DNA of 64,000 nt from an uncultured Clostridia bacterium (GTDB lineage Bacteria; Bacillota; Clostridia; Christensenellales; Borkfalkiaceae). The stretch lies in contig CAKQKQ010000003.1 of NCBI GenBank assembly GCA_934249265.1, forward strand, positions 1 to 64,000, read 5' to 3'. Positions 36,335 through 45,400 of this stretch are shown piece after piece; positions within the stretch are counted from its first letter, which is position 1; the number at the start of each line of letters is the position of its first letter. The notes under the pieces are model-generated. The model saw only the letters and a list, made by a program, of their open reading frames with translations, was not told where the DNA came from and ran no database searches. The translations under genes and the position numbers were made by a program.

Positions 36335-37861
36335 TCACCCGCTGATTTTTACTCTCGGGTCAACCACAGCGTACATAAGGTCGCTTAAAAGTGTACCCAA
36401 AACCGTAAGAACAGCCATAAACATATTGTATCCCATTATAAACGGTATATCTTTTGCAACGAGCGCGTCGTAAGCGTATTTACCGATACCTGGTATAGAG
36501 AATACCGTTTCGGTAATCATTGCGCCGCTGAACAAACTCGGTAAAATACCCGCAAACATCGTTACAAGCGGAATCATCGTGTTTTTAAACGCGTGCTTGT
36601 ATACGACTGTATGCTCGCTTAAACCTTTCGCCCTTGCAGTTCTGATATAATCGGCGTTTAATACTTCCAAAGTGTTCGTTCTCGTGTATCTCATAAGTCC
36701 GCCTATAGACAACAATACAAGTACCGTCATAGGAAGCACCAAGTGCCATGCCGCGTCGATAAACCTTGTCCAAGCCGACGCCGTGACCGGCAACGAACTA
36801 TTCAAGCCCGTCGATGGGAATATTTGAAGTTTAACCGCAAACAAACGAATGAAAAGGTTTGCCGCAAAGAACGTGGGCAAAGATATACCTATCATCGCGA
36901 GAATCGTAACGGTATAGTCAACCACGCCGTATTGGTGCGTAGCGGCTTTTATTCCGAGCGGAATTGCGATCAAGAATTGCAAAATAGTGGCAACGAAAGA
37001 AATAATGAACGAAATACCCATTCTTTCTTTAATAACTTGCGCAACGGGTTTGTTGTACTTAAACGAAAGACCGAGGTCGCCTTTAAGCATATTGCCGAGC
37101 CACTTGAAATAACTTTTGAAAATCGCGCCCGCTTTATCCCAACCTGAAGCAACCGAATAATTCATTTTAAACGTGCTTTCTTTTCCGTTAGGAGTAAATT
37201 TAAGGTTTCCGTCGGCGTCTTTTTCGATTTGGTCGGTACTGCCGCTTCTTACAAACTCGCCAAAACGCACCGTTATGGTTTCGTCGGGATTTACGGTGTA
37301 CATACCCTCTTCTTCAAGCACCAACTTATCCACGATAACGACTATCGTATTATTAGAAGACTCGGAAGACGACTCGCTGTCGTCGCTCGAATTAACGACT
37401 TCTTGAGAACTGCTTTCTACTCTGTATATTTCATATACGCCGTTGTCTCTTAAATAAAGTCTGTGGGTCTTCTTTTTAATTGTCTTTTCGTATTGACCTA
37501 CGTACCACTCTTGAAGAGCGTCGGATTTGTCTTTATCGGTTGTCGTAGGAGAATCGAGGATTAATTTAACGTGCTCGCGAACCAAAGTTTTTGCGTTTTT
37601 GGTAAAACCGTAATTCGCAAACTTGCTCTCTCCGCTTACTTTTACGGTAATGTATGCCTCGGGCATAGCGAGTCCGTAAATCTCTTTAATTCTGTCTACT
37701 TCGTCTTGAGTGATCGTGCCTTGACTTAATGCCGAAGAATATTTATCGTCGACAAAGTCGGTGGGCATTACCCTCGTGAGACCGAAAATGATTATCGATA
37801 CGCCGAGAAGTATTATCACAGACAACAGAAGACGTTTTATTATGTATTTTAACGTTTTCAC
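36335..37861 (-). CDS. oppB: Oligopeptide ABC transporter permease OppB with a large outer insert
   Basis: At 508 residues this is well beyond the usual ~310-330. The N-terminal membrane helix (about 10-30) and the C-terminal permease domain (from about 265; TARAKGLSEHTVVYKHAFKN is the coupling loop) are normal. Between them, residues about 35-240 form an extra segment that should face outside, including a Ser/Asp-rich stretch (SSDDSESSSESSNN) and beta-like pieces. It may form a docking surface for the also enlarged binding protein OppA. It follows oppA by 95 bases with a hairpin in between. Confidence 0.93.
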   Translation of the reverse strand: MKTLKYIIKRLLLSVIILLGVSIIIFGLTRVMPTDFVDDKYSSALSQGTITQDEVDRIKEIYGLAMPEAYITVKVSGESKFANYGFTKNAKTLVREHVKLILDSPTTTDKDKSDALQEWYVGQYEKTIKKKTHRLYLRDNGVYEIYRVESSSQEVVNSSDDSESSSESSNNTIVVIVDKLVLEEEGMYTVNPDETITVRFGEFVRSGSTDQIEKDADGNLKFTPNGKESTFKMNYSVASGWDKAGAIFKSYFKWLGNMLKGDLGLSFKYNKPVAQVIKERMGISFIISFVATILQFLIAIPLGIKAATHQYGVVDYTVTILAMIGISLPTFFAANLFIRLFAVKLQIFPSTGLNSSLPVTASAWTRFIDAAWHLVLPMTVLVLLSIGGLMRYTRTNTLEVLNADYIRTARAKGLSEHTVVYKHAFKNTMIPLVTMFAGILPSLFSGAMITETVFSIPGIGKYAYDALVAKDIPFIMGYNMFMAVLTVLGTLLSDLMYAVVDPRVKISG

Positions 37862-37882
37862 TTTTTTACCTACCTTTATTCG

Positions 37883-37914
37883 GCAAAAAGGCGGACAATA
37901 TCCGCCGTTTTGCC
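37883..37914 (-). terminator. Attenuating hairpin between oppA and oppB
   Basis: Minus strand GGCGGA / TCCGCC with a 5-base loop is followed by TTTTT, and the pairing can extend to 13 bp (37882-37888 with 37908-37914). A partial terminator here would give more binding protein than permease, a common design in such operons. Confidence 0.6.
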
Positions 37915-37956
37915 TATACGGTTAATTTTGTATCGTTTATGCTTTCGTTTGATTTA

Positions 37957-40647
37957 TCACAAATAACTGAGTTCCCAAATACGGCTCATAAGTCCGTTGT
38001 ACGAAGAAAGTTTTTCCTTGGGAGTCATGCTCTTTCTGTCGAGAAGCGTCTTGTTGTACGCCGTCATGTCTTGTCTTTGGTATGTGGGAAGTTCTACTGC
38101 CAATTCCATTATAAGGTCAAGTGCTTCGCCGTAAATTTCCGTTCTTGTTGCGGTATCGGTATATTGTCTGCCTTCGTCGATAAGGTCGCTAAGGCTGCTG
38201 CCGTTTAAGCCCTTACCCATTATAATGTTGTACTCGAACGCATATAATCTTTGGTTTGCCTTGATTTGCGGATAACCCCAGTTGTTTACCGAAGTTGCCT
38301 TTGAATCTTTGTGGTATACTTGGTACATATCGGGGTCGATCGTAGAAGACCAAGCAGCCGCCCAAACGGTAAGTTTACCCGTGGACAAATCGGAAAGTGC
38401 TTGAGAAGAAGTAACTACGCTTACCTTAAAGCCGTGAGCGTTAAGGATTCTTGCAGCGTTTACGAACATTGCGTATGCGGGGTGGTCGTTAGACGCGCCT
38501 GCGATAGTGAACTTATAGTCACATTCGTATTCTCTTCCGTCAGCAAGTTTCTTGCTGTAAATGCCTTTTGAATTCTTTGTATAACCGTTGTTTTCCAAAA
38601 GTTCTTCTATTTCTACGCCGGTTGAATCGTATTCGTAAGAAAGTTCGTGAGAATTTCCGTCTTTATCGGTATATTTGGTTTTATAAGTTGTTGCAGTATC
38701 GGGATAAGCCCAACTTGCTTTCGACATGGGTCTGTAAATTTGCGAAGCCATATCGCCGTAATAGTTGGTAATAGTCATTCCCGTATTCATCGCCTTGATG
38801 ATAGCACGACGAACCGTAACGTCGGGAATATATCTCGGGTTGAGACCGACGTAACCGTAACCTGATGTCATAACCGTTTCGTAACCGAGTTTTTTATTTT
38901 GTTTTACAAGCGTCAAAGTATCGGGAGTTGCGTTGGGGTCGCCCACGTCGATATCGCCGCTGTCCAAAGCGTTTATCATTTGGTCTGTGTCAACTACTTG
39001 ATAACGCAAATATTTGATTTTAGCGTTTTGAAGTCCCGAACCAACTGTGTAGAAATAAGGATTTCTTTCGTAGAATACTTTAGAACCGTTGAAGAAGTCA
39101 GAACCGTTGGTAGCAACGCCGCCCGTTTCTTTAGAAGCCATATAAACGCCCGCGCCGAGAGGAAGGCTTACTTTTGCCTTGATTACTTCGTCAAAGAACT
39201 CGGTGCTGTTGAATTTGAATCCGAATTCGCCCGTTTCTGCATTGAACGAATTGATATAGTCTTTACCGTCATAACTGTAAGAAGAATAATAATGCATAGG
39301 AGCGACAGTGAACGAGAAGTTCCAAATAGCCTTCGGGTCAACGTCGTTGATTTTTATGTTGAGTACGTCGTGACTTTCGCCTAAAGCCTTACCCGAGAAA
39401 TCGGTGGTTGTAGTAGAAGTGGTTATACCCGAAATCGTAGGAACTTTCTTTTCGCCCGAACCGATAGCAGCCTCTTTTGCTTGAGCGATAAATCTGTTGA
39501 GGATCGTATCGGAAGTTGCGGAATAGTTGAGGATAAGCGAGAATTGGTTTGCTTGAGTAGCCGCAATAGTTGCGTCGATATTCGCAGCGTCGAAAGCGGA
39601 TTCAAGGTATTTACCGGTATTTAAATCAACCGCCTTGGGGAAATAACCTACGTATGCGGAGTTAATTGCCCAAGTCTTGATGTTTTCGTCGGTTTTGCTC
39701 CAACCGTATTCGGTAAATTCTTCATCCATGATTCCTTCATATTCCGTAATTACGGCAGGATCAACTTTAAGTTTACCTTCTGAGTCTTTAATATATTTAC
39801 CCGTTGCGTCCTTTTGGAAGAAATCTACGCCGGCAGCGGTATAAAGATATACTTGCCATTTAGCCGTAAAGCCGAGGTCTTGATAAGACACAAGTTCGGT
39901 CGAGTTCCAATCGGATTCGAGTTCGCTTCTGAATTCTTTTGCGATGGTAGCGAAATCTGCTTTGTATTCTGCTATTTCGCTAGCACTAAAATCGTCCTTG
40001 CTGGGTTTTGTTTCGCCTACAGCCGGATTATATATACCGAATGCTTGCATAAACGTTTCGATTTTAGTGATTTTTTGCATTGCAGTGCTTCTGAAACTGT
40101 CTTCAAATGCAGAAGAGTCAACCGCGTTGGGGTTTTGTTGACGATACTCTTGAAGTCCCACGATGTCCGTAGAATAAATAGTGGACGAACCCGTATATGC
40201 GGGGTCGAGGAACAAATAAAGGTTGAAAAGTACGTCCTTTATAGTAAGCGGTTCGCCATCGGAAAATTTGATGCCGTTTTTAATGATAAAACTGTAATCT
40301 GTGTATGTCTTTCCGCCTACAGTAGAAGTAGTGGACTTCCAATCTTTTACAACTACAGGTTCGTTATCTCCGCAAACAACGTTGCCCTTTTCATCAGAAC
40401 TCAACATTGAAATTTGAGTCATGCTGACAATTGACGAGTCATATGCCGAAGTAGAGAAATACGGGTTGAATACGCCGTCGGGGTTACCCGTGCTCATAGT
40501 AAGCGGTCTTGTTTCGTTGTTTTTGTTTGCATTAGAGCCGCCGTTGTTGTTGTTTTTGCCGCAACCGTTACAAGCCGTCGCAAAAAACATTACCGTGCAA
40601 AGCATTATGCAACTTATTGCCGTCATAAATCTTTTTTTCGATTTCAT
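37957..40647 (-). CDS. oppA: Oligopeptide-binding lipoprotein OppA, oversized
   Basis: The 896-residue protein has a lipoprotein signal peptide with lipobox ATAC (Cys about 26), so it is anchored outside the cytoplasmic membrane. It has the type-5 solute-binding fold: FIIKNGIKFSDGEPLTIKDV near 125-145 and the later ALDSGDIDVGD and VRRAIIKAMN. Normal OppA is about 540-600 residues. Here the extra ~300 residues sit mostly between about 165 and 480. It binds peptides and delivers them to OppBC. The transcript enters from the lipoprotein gene 45 bases upstream. Confidence 0.92.
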   Translation of the reverse strand: MKSKKRFMTAISCIMLCTVMFFATACNGCGKNNNNGGSNANKNNETRPLTMSTGNPDGVFNPYFSTSAYDSSIVSMTQISMLSSDEKGNVVCGDNEPVVVKDWKSTTSTVGGKTYTDYSFIIKNGIKFSDGEPLTIKDVLFNLYLFLDPAYTGSSTIYSTDIVGLQEYRQQNPNAVDSSAFEDSFRSTAMQKITKIETFMQAFGIYNPAVGETKPSKDDFSASEIAEYKADFATIAKEFRSELESDWNSTELVSYQDLGFTAKWQVYLYTAAGVDFFQKDATGKYIKDSEGKLKVDPAVITEYEGIMDEEFTEYGWSKTDENIKTWAINSAYVGYFPKAVDLNTGKYLESAFDAANIDATIAATQANQFSLILNYSATSDTILNRFIAQAKEAAIGSGEKKVPTISGITTSTTTTDFSGKALGESHDVLNIKINDVDPKAIWNFSFTVAPMHYYSSYSYDGKDYINSFNAETGEFGFKFNSTEFFDEVIKAKVSLPLGAGVYMASKETGGVATNGSDFFNGSKVFYERNPYFYTVGSGLQNAKIKYLRYQVVDTDQMINALDSGDIDVGDPNATPDTLTLVKQNKKLGYETVMTSGYGYVGLNPRYIPDVTVRRAIIKAMNTGMTITNYYGDMASQIYRPMSKASWAYPDTATTYKTKYTDKDGNSHELSYEYDSTGVEIEELLENNGYTKNSKGIYSKKLADGREYECDYKFTIAGASNDHPAYAMFVNAARILNAHGFKVSVVTSSQALSDLSTGKLTVWAAAWSSTIDPDMYQVYHKDSKATSVNNWGYPQIKANQRLYAFEYNIIMGKGLNGSSLSDLIDEGRQYTDTATRTEIYGEALDLIMELAVELPTYQRQDMTAYNKTLLDRKSMTPKEKLSSYNGLMSRIWELSYL

Positions 40648-40692
40648 CTCTGTCTCTCCTTTTTATATATATTTGCTTAAATTTTACCTTTT

Positions 40693-41877
40693 TTAACCTT
40701 GCGTTTCAGTACCCGAAGACGTTGTAAATCCGTCGATAACGGTCAATTGCGCTTCGTCGAAAATCGTGCTTGAAATGCCAGCGTTGTCTTTTACGTAATA
40801 ATTAGACAACTCTACCATTACAGAGCCGCTACCCTCGAGAGTACAATTTCTAAACGCGACGTTTTCTATTTTTGCGCCCGCTGCGATTAAGTTTGCGAAA
40901 AGCGCGACTTCATCGGTAGGAAGCGAAACGCCCGATATCGTCTTGATAGAAACTTTCAAGTTTTCAAACGTGACGTCTTTGATTTCGGCTTTTTCTCCGA
41001 TAGTTTTAAACAAAGAATATGCGTAATTTTCGCTACCGCTTCTAACCTTCATTTCTATATTCATATTTTTGAAAACACAACCGTTTCCATAGAATTTAGA
41101 ATTTATATCGTTTCCGAAGAAGGTCGTTTTATAAATGTCTACAAATTTAACGTCCGTAAAGTCAAGTTCTTCCGCAACGACGTAAATGTTTTGCGTTATG
41201 TTTCCGACCAACAAACTCTTAAAGTCTTCTGCGGTTTCAATGAGTACCCATTCGCCCTCGATAAACTTTGCATAACACTTTGCGTCTTCTTCCGTGTAAG
41301 TATACGGGAAAGTAAACTTTTCGGTGTAAGTATCGTCGGTGTAATAATCGATGAAAGTATAGCCTTCTTTCGAGGGAATTTCACTCTTTCTCGTGGGTTT
41401 TTTAAGCAACGTGCCCGGCGCGCCGTTAAATACCTTGTCATTTTCACCGTCAACGACTATCGTAAACGTGATGTTTTTGCGGAAGTTTGCGTACAACGTG
41501 ATGTCAGAAGTTACGACGTCGTTTTTAAAGTCCCATTTTCTATCAACTTGCACTCTGCCGTTTTCATCTTTTATGGGCGTGCCGTTTTCGTCGAGTTTCG
41601 CAGTGTACCAACCGTCGTTGAAATAACCGGCAATTAAACCCTCTTCAAAGATTTCTTTTCCGAAATACCCGGGTTCGACTATTTTAGAATTTTTGTTTAC
41701 GCCGAGATATTGCGTTTTGACGTTCGTTTCGCCGAGTCCGCTTACGTTGTAATCGAAAGTAACGAGGTAGTCATATCTCCTTTTAGAAGACGTATTGCCG
41801 CAACCCGTCAAAAACAATGCGGTTGCCGCGCAAAACGCTACAGTGAATATAACTAATAAAATTTTTTTCGTTTTCAT
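40693..41877 (-). CDS. Surface lipoprotein with an InlB-type repeat, first gene before oppA
   Basis: A 394-residue protein with lipobox LTGC (Cys about 26). The middle holds Listeria-Bacteroides (InlB B-type) repeat units: the patterns VVTSDITLYANF (about 125) and GYTFIDYYTDDTYTEKFTFPYT (partial here: EGYTFIDYYTDD) end in AKF. The C-terminal half resembles GLUG-type beta-helix modules (FKNMNIEMKV, then EIKDVTFENLKVS, then KIENVAFRNC). It is likely a surface binding protein. Its place just ahead of oppA suggests a link to peptide capture, but that is inference. Confidence 0.75.
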   Translation of the reverse strand: MKTKKILLVIFTVAFCAATALFLTGCGNTSSKRRYDYLVTFDYNVSGLGETNVKTQYLGVNKNSKIVEPGYFGKEIFEEGLIAGYFNDGWYTAKLDENGTPIKDENGRVQVDRKWDFKNDVVTSDITLYANFRKNITFTIVVDGENDKVFNGAPGTLLKKPTRKSEIPSKEGYTFIDYYTDDTYTEKFTFPYTYTEEDAKCYAKFIEGEWVLIETAEDFKSLLVGNITQNIYVVAEELDFTDVKFVDIYKTTFFGNDINSKFYGNGCVFKNMNIEMKVRSGSENYAYSLFKTIGEKAEIKDVTFENLKVSIKTISGVSLPTDEVALFANLIAAGAKIENVAFRNCTLEGSGSVMVELSNYYVKDNAGISSTIFDEAQLTVIDGFTTSSGTETQG

Positions 41878-41905
41878 AGTTTTATAAACCTTTCGTTTAA
41901 ATTTG

Positions 41906-42034
41906 CCGCCGATATTCGGCGGAATTGTGTGATTTTGCCGCTTTTTATTGCGGCGTTATGTGTTTTCCGCTTTTAGCGGTTTTTACTTTTACCGCTTTTT
42001 ACAGCGGCGTTCCGTATTTCTCGCTTTTTATTGC
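41906..42034. repeat. Array of five related mini-hairpins
   Basis: Short stems CCGC/GCGG with small A/T loops recur at 41906-41922 (CCGCCGATATTCGGCGG), 41937-41954, 41967-41979 (CCGCTTTTAGCGG), 41992-42007 and 42022-42034. Spacing is 25-30 bases. All are in the presumed leader of the opp operon. Confidence 0.7.
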
Positions 42035-42384
42035 GGAATATGTACTATTTTGCAAACGATATTTGCAAAAATTTTAGTCCGTTTTAATTTTGTATGCTTT
42101 AATATCTGTTTTAATCTTTAATGCAATAATTTTTTAATGCGTCAAGCATTAGTCCCTTATCGATTTTTAATTAAGTCGCCGTCTATCCGTTTTTTACCGC
42201 TTTCGTCGTTTTTTATGCAATTTTCGCCCATTTTTTCAAACTTTTAATTCGGCTTTTAGCATTATTTTAACGACTGAATTTTTTCTTTGTTTAGCGGCAA
42301 TATTTTTACGTTTTAATTTCAGCGACTGCGTTTTTGCGATTTAATAAATTTTAACGTTTTTTAATCAAATTTAATAGGTAAATT

Positions 42385-42420
42385 TTATTCTCCCCTCCCC
42401 TAAAAAAGAGGGGAGAATAA
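42385..42420 (-). terminator. Strong stem-loop after the giant protease gene
   Basis: TTATTCTCCCCTC (42385-42397) and GAGGGGAGAATAA (42408-42420) form a perfect 13-bp stem. It lies just past the stop codon at 42435. It lacks a T-run, so termination is likely but not certain. Confidence 0.6.
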
Positions 42421-42434
42421 GTTGATTTTAACGA

Positions 42435-45400
42435 TTATTCGTTTGATTTTTTACCTTTTTTGTTTTTTAACAAAACTACCGCTACAGCCGCCGCAGCAAG
42501 CACGCAAGCAACTGCGATAAGCGTACCTACAAGCGCGCCGTTGCAACCCTTGTTATCGGGAGTAACAACGCTGTCGCTGCCGTTACTGTCGGACGAAGAA
42601 TCGCCTTGCGATTTCGCTTTTACTTGAATCAACAACTCGAGTTGTTTACCGCCGTAAGAAATCGTTACTTTTTCGTCGTTTACGGTAAGCGCACCCGATT
42701 TATCCAATACGTAATCGTCTTTGCTCAAAACAATGGACGAACCGTCTTCGAATACAGCCGTGATTATCATATCTTTCGGGTCGAACTTGTCGCCTTCGGT
42801 GTATCTCGTTTCGTAAGAGCCGCTTCTTTCAAGTCTGTCAACGTTTACGGGTTGACCGAGGTCTGCCTTTAAGTCTCTTACCGCTTTTTCGGAAGCGAGA
42901 AGTCTTGAATATTCGGTGACGAGCGCACGTTGATTTGCGTCGGTAATTTCGTTGTACGCCTTTCTTGCAACAGACAATTCAGCCGATATTTGCTCAAGTT
43001 TTGTGAGTTTTTCTTCGGTAGTGGAAAGTCCGTTTATTTCGGTGTTGATTTCGTCTGCCGAGGAAACGCCTGCGATTTTATCGATTGCGTCTTGCGTTGT
43101 GCGGTCTGCCGTATAATTGGAAAGCGTAGTGTTTTCTTCGCTGAAGTAAGCAAGCCAGATAGGCGTCGAATAGCCTTGTCCGTTTTCGGGACGAGTGAGT
43201 CTGTGCTTGAATTCGGGCATTACGTAATCTTTGTATTGATCTACGTTAGAACCCGCTTCTTCAAGTCTCTTAAGGTACGAGAAGTAATTATCTCTTTCCA
43301 ACACAAGTCCCGCAAAATCGCCGAAGTTTGCGTAATATATCGTGCTTTCAAATCCGAGAATGGGTGAGAACACGTAAGCGATAGTATTCGCCAAATCGCC
43401 CAAGTAAGTCATATCGAGCATCATGCACAACGACTCGAGAATAGGTGCTTCAACTGCGTTGAATACGTAATCTTCAATAGCCGCGCCGTAGAATGCGAAC
43501 GAACCTATTGCTTTAAGCGTCTTGGGGAACGTTACCTTTTTAAGGTGTTTGTCTTGATAGAACGCGTTGTCTGCGATACGAACAGTGCCGTCGAGTACGA
43601 CGTATTCTTCGGCGGTGTTGCCCGCAGGATATTGAACGAGAACGTATCCGTCCGCTACTCTTGCGTACAATGCGCCTCTTTCGTCGGCAAAGAACGCCGC
43701 GTTTGTGCTTTCAACGTCGAACTTAGTGAGATTTGTAAGGTTTTGGAACGCGCCGTTCATTATGCGGAGCGTCTTTTTACCCTTAATCTCTTCGGGATCG
43801 CCGTTTGTGTTGATTTCAGTCCAACTTTCGTCGTAAGTGTAAGACGAAAGCGACGAAGGAATAGTCAACGATTTAATTTTTGTATTTGCAAATGCGAAAC
43901 TGTCTACTACTTCAAGGCTGTTTACAACCAAAGTCTCGATGCCGCTGTTTTGGAACGCGCTTACGCCGACTTCTTTCAACGAAGGCATTTCGGCAACTTT
44001 GAGCGCAGTGGTGTTTGCAAACGCAGCCGCGCCGATCGTTTCTACCGAAGTAAGGTCGAGACCCGTGAGCGAAGAACAATTGTAGAACGCTTGCTCGCCA
44101 ACAGTCTTTACTCCGCTTAAATTCAACGTAGTAAGTTTACTTCTTCCGTAGAACGCGCTTGCGCCTATCTTCTCTACAGTGTTGGGAATAACCACTTCTG
44201 TAAGGCTGTCGTATTCGGACCTAAGCGCAGTAATAAATGCTCTTGCACCGATTACCGTAGTACCCTCTGCAAACGTAACTTTGCTGAGTTTAGTTAAACC
44301 GTAAGGATAATAAGTGCCGTTGTTTACAACCATTGTTTCAACGAAGACTAAATCGCCCATTTCGGTGATCGCGCCGAGGTCGGCTTGAACAAGCGACGAC
44401 ATACCCCAGAACGCTCCGTCTTTAAGCGTAGTAGTATTTTTTGCGGTTATTTTGGAAATTCCCGTACCCGAGAACGCCTCAGTTCCGATTATTTGTACGT
44501 TTGTCAATTTTATGCTTCTTACTGCCGAGCAACCCAAGAACGCGCCGTCACCGATTTCGGTTACCGTTTCGGGAAGGACTATTTGAGAAAGCATATTGCA
44601 GTTTTCAAAAGCATAATCGCCAACCGTAGTCAATTGAGCGTTAGTATCAAAAGTTACGGAGGAAAGTTGAGTTGCGTTTGCAAACATACCTTCCGAAATT
44701 GCGGTCAATGCGGCGGGGATCGTTACCGTTCTTAAACCCGTTCCCGCAAACGCATACGCGCCGATTTCTTCATAACGACTCAAATCTATAGTAGTTAAAT
44801 TAGTGTTGCCGGCAAACGCGCTTGCGCCTACCTTCGTTACGCTGTCGGGAATTGTGTAACCCGTAGCGAGTACCGGTACGAATAATACCGTGGTTTTTTC
44901 TTTATCGTAAAGCACGCCGTCAACCGATGCGTAATTTTCATTGCCTTCGGCTACTTCTATTTCGGCAAGCGAAGTACAACCTTCAAACGGAAGAATTATA
45001 TCGCCTTGCAAATTCGTGCCTTGACCGAACGTAACTTTTGTAAGACTTGTACAGCCGTCGAACGCATTTTCGCCGAGAGTGTATGTTCCGTCGGGAAGAG
45101 TGATTTGCGTAAGGGACGAACATCCGCTAAACGCTTGCGCTCCGATATAGTCTACACTGCCCTCAAACGTAACCGTTTTAAGGTTTGCACAACCGTAGAA
45201 CGCGCCATCGGGAACTTTAGAAGCCTTGATAACGATGCTTTCAAGCGAAGTACAATTTGCGAACATGCTCACGCCGAGGTTTGTATCGCTCGACATAGTT
45301 ACTTGAGTGAGGCTCGTACAGCCCGCAAACAAGTTGCTTTGCGCTATTCTGAGACCCGAAATGTCGAGATTTACAAGCGAAGTACAATTTTCAAAAGCAT

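Larger units (their letters stand above)
41878..42434. other. Intergenic leader region with an array of small hairpins
   Basis: No gene. It contains five short hairpins (41906-42034), an A/T-rich stretch with a possible -35 TTGACG at about 42149-42154 (minus strand, no good -10), and a 13-bp stem-loop at 42385-42420. It would be the 5' leader of the lipoprotein-opp operon. Confidence 0.6.
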
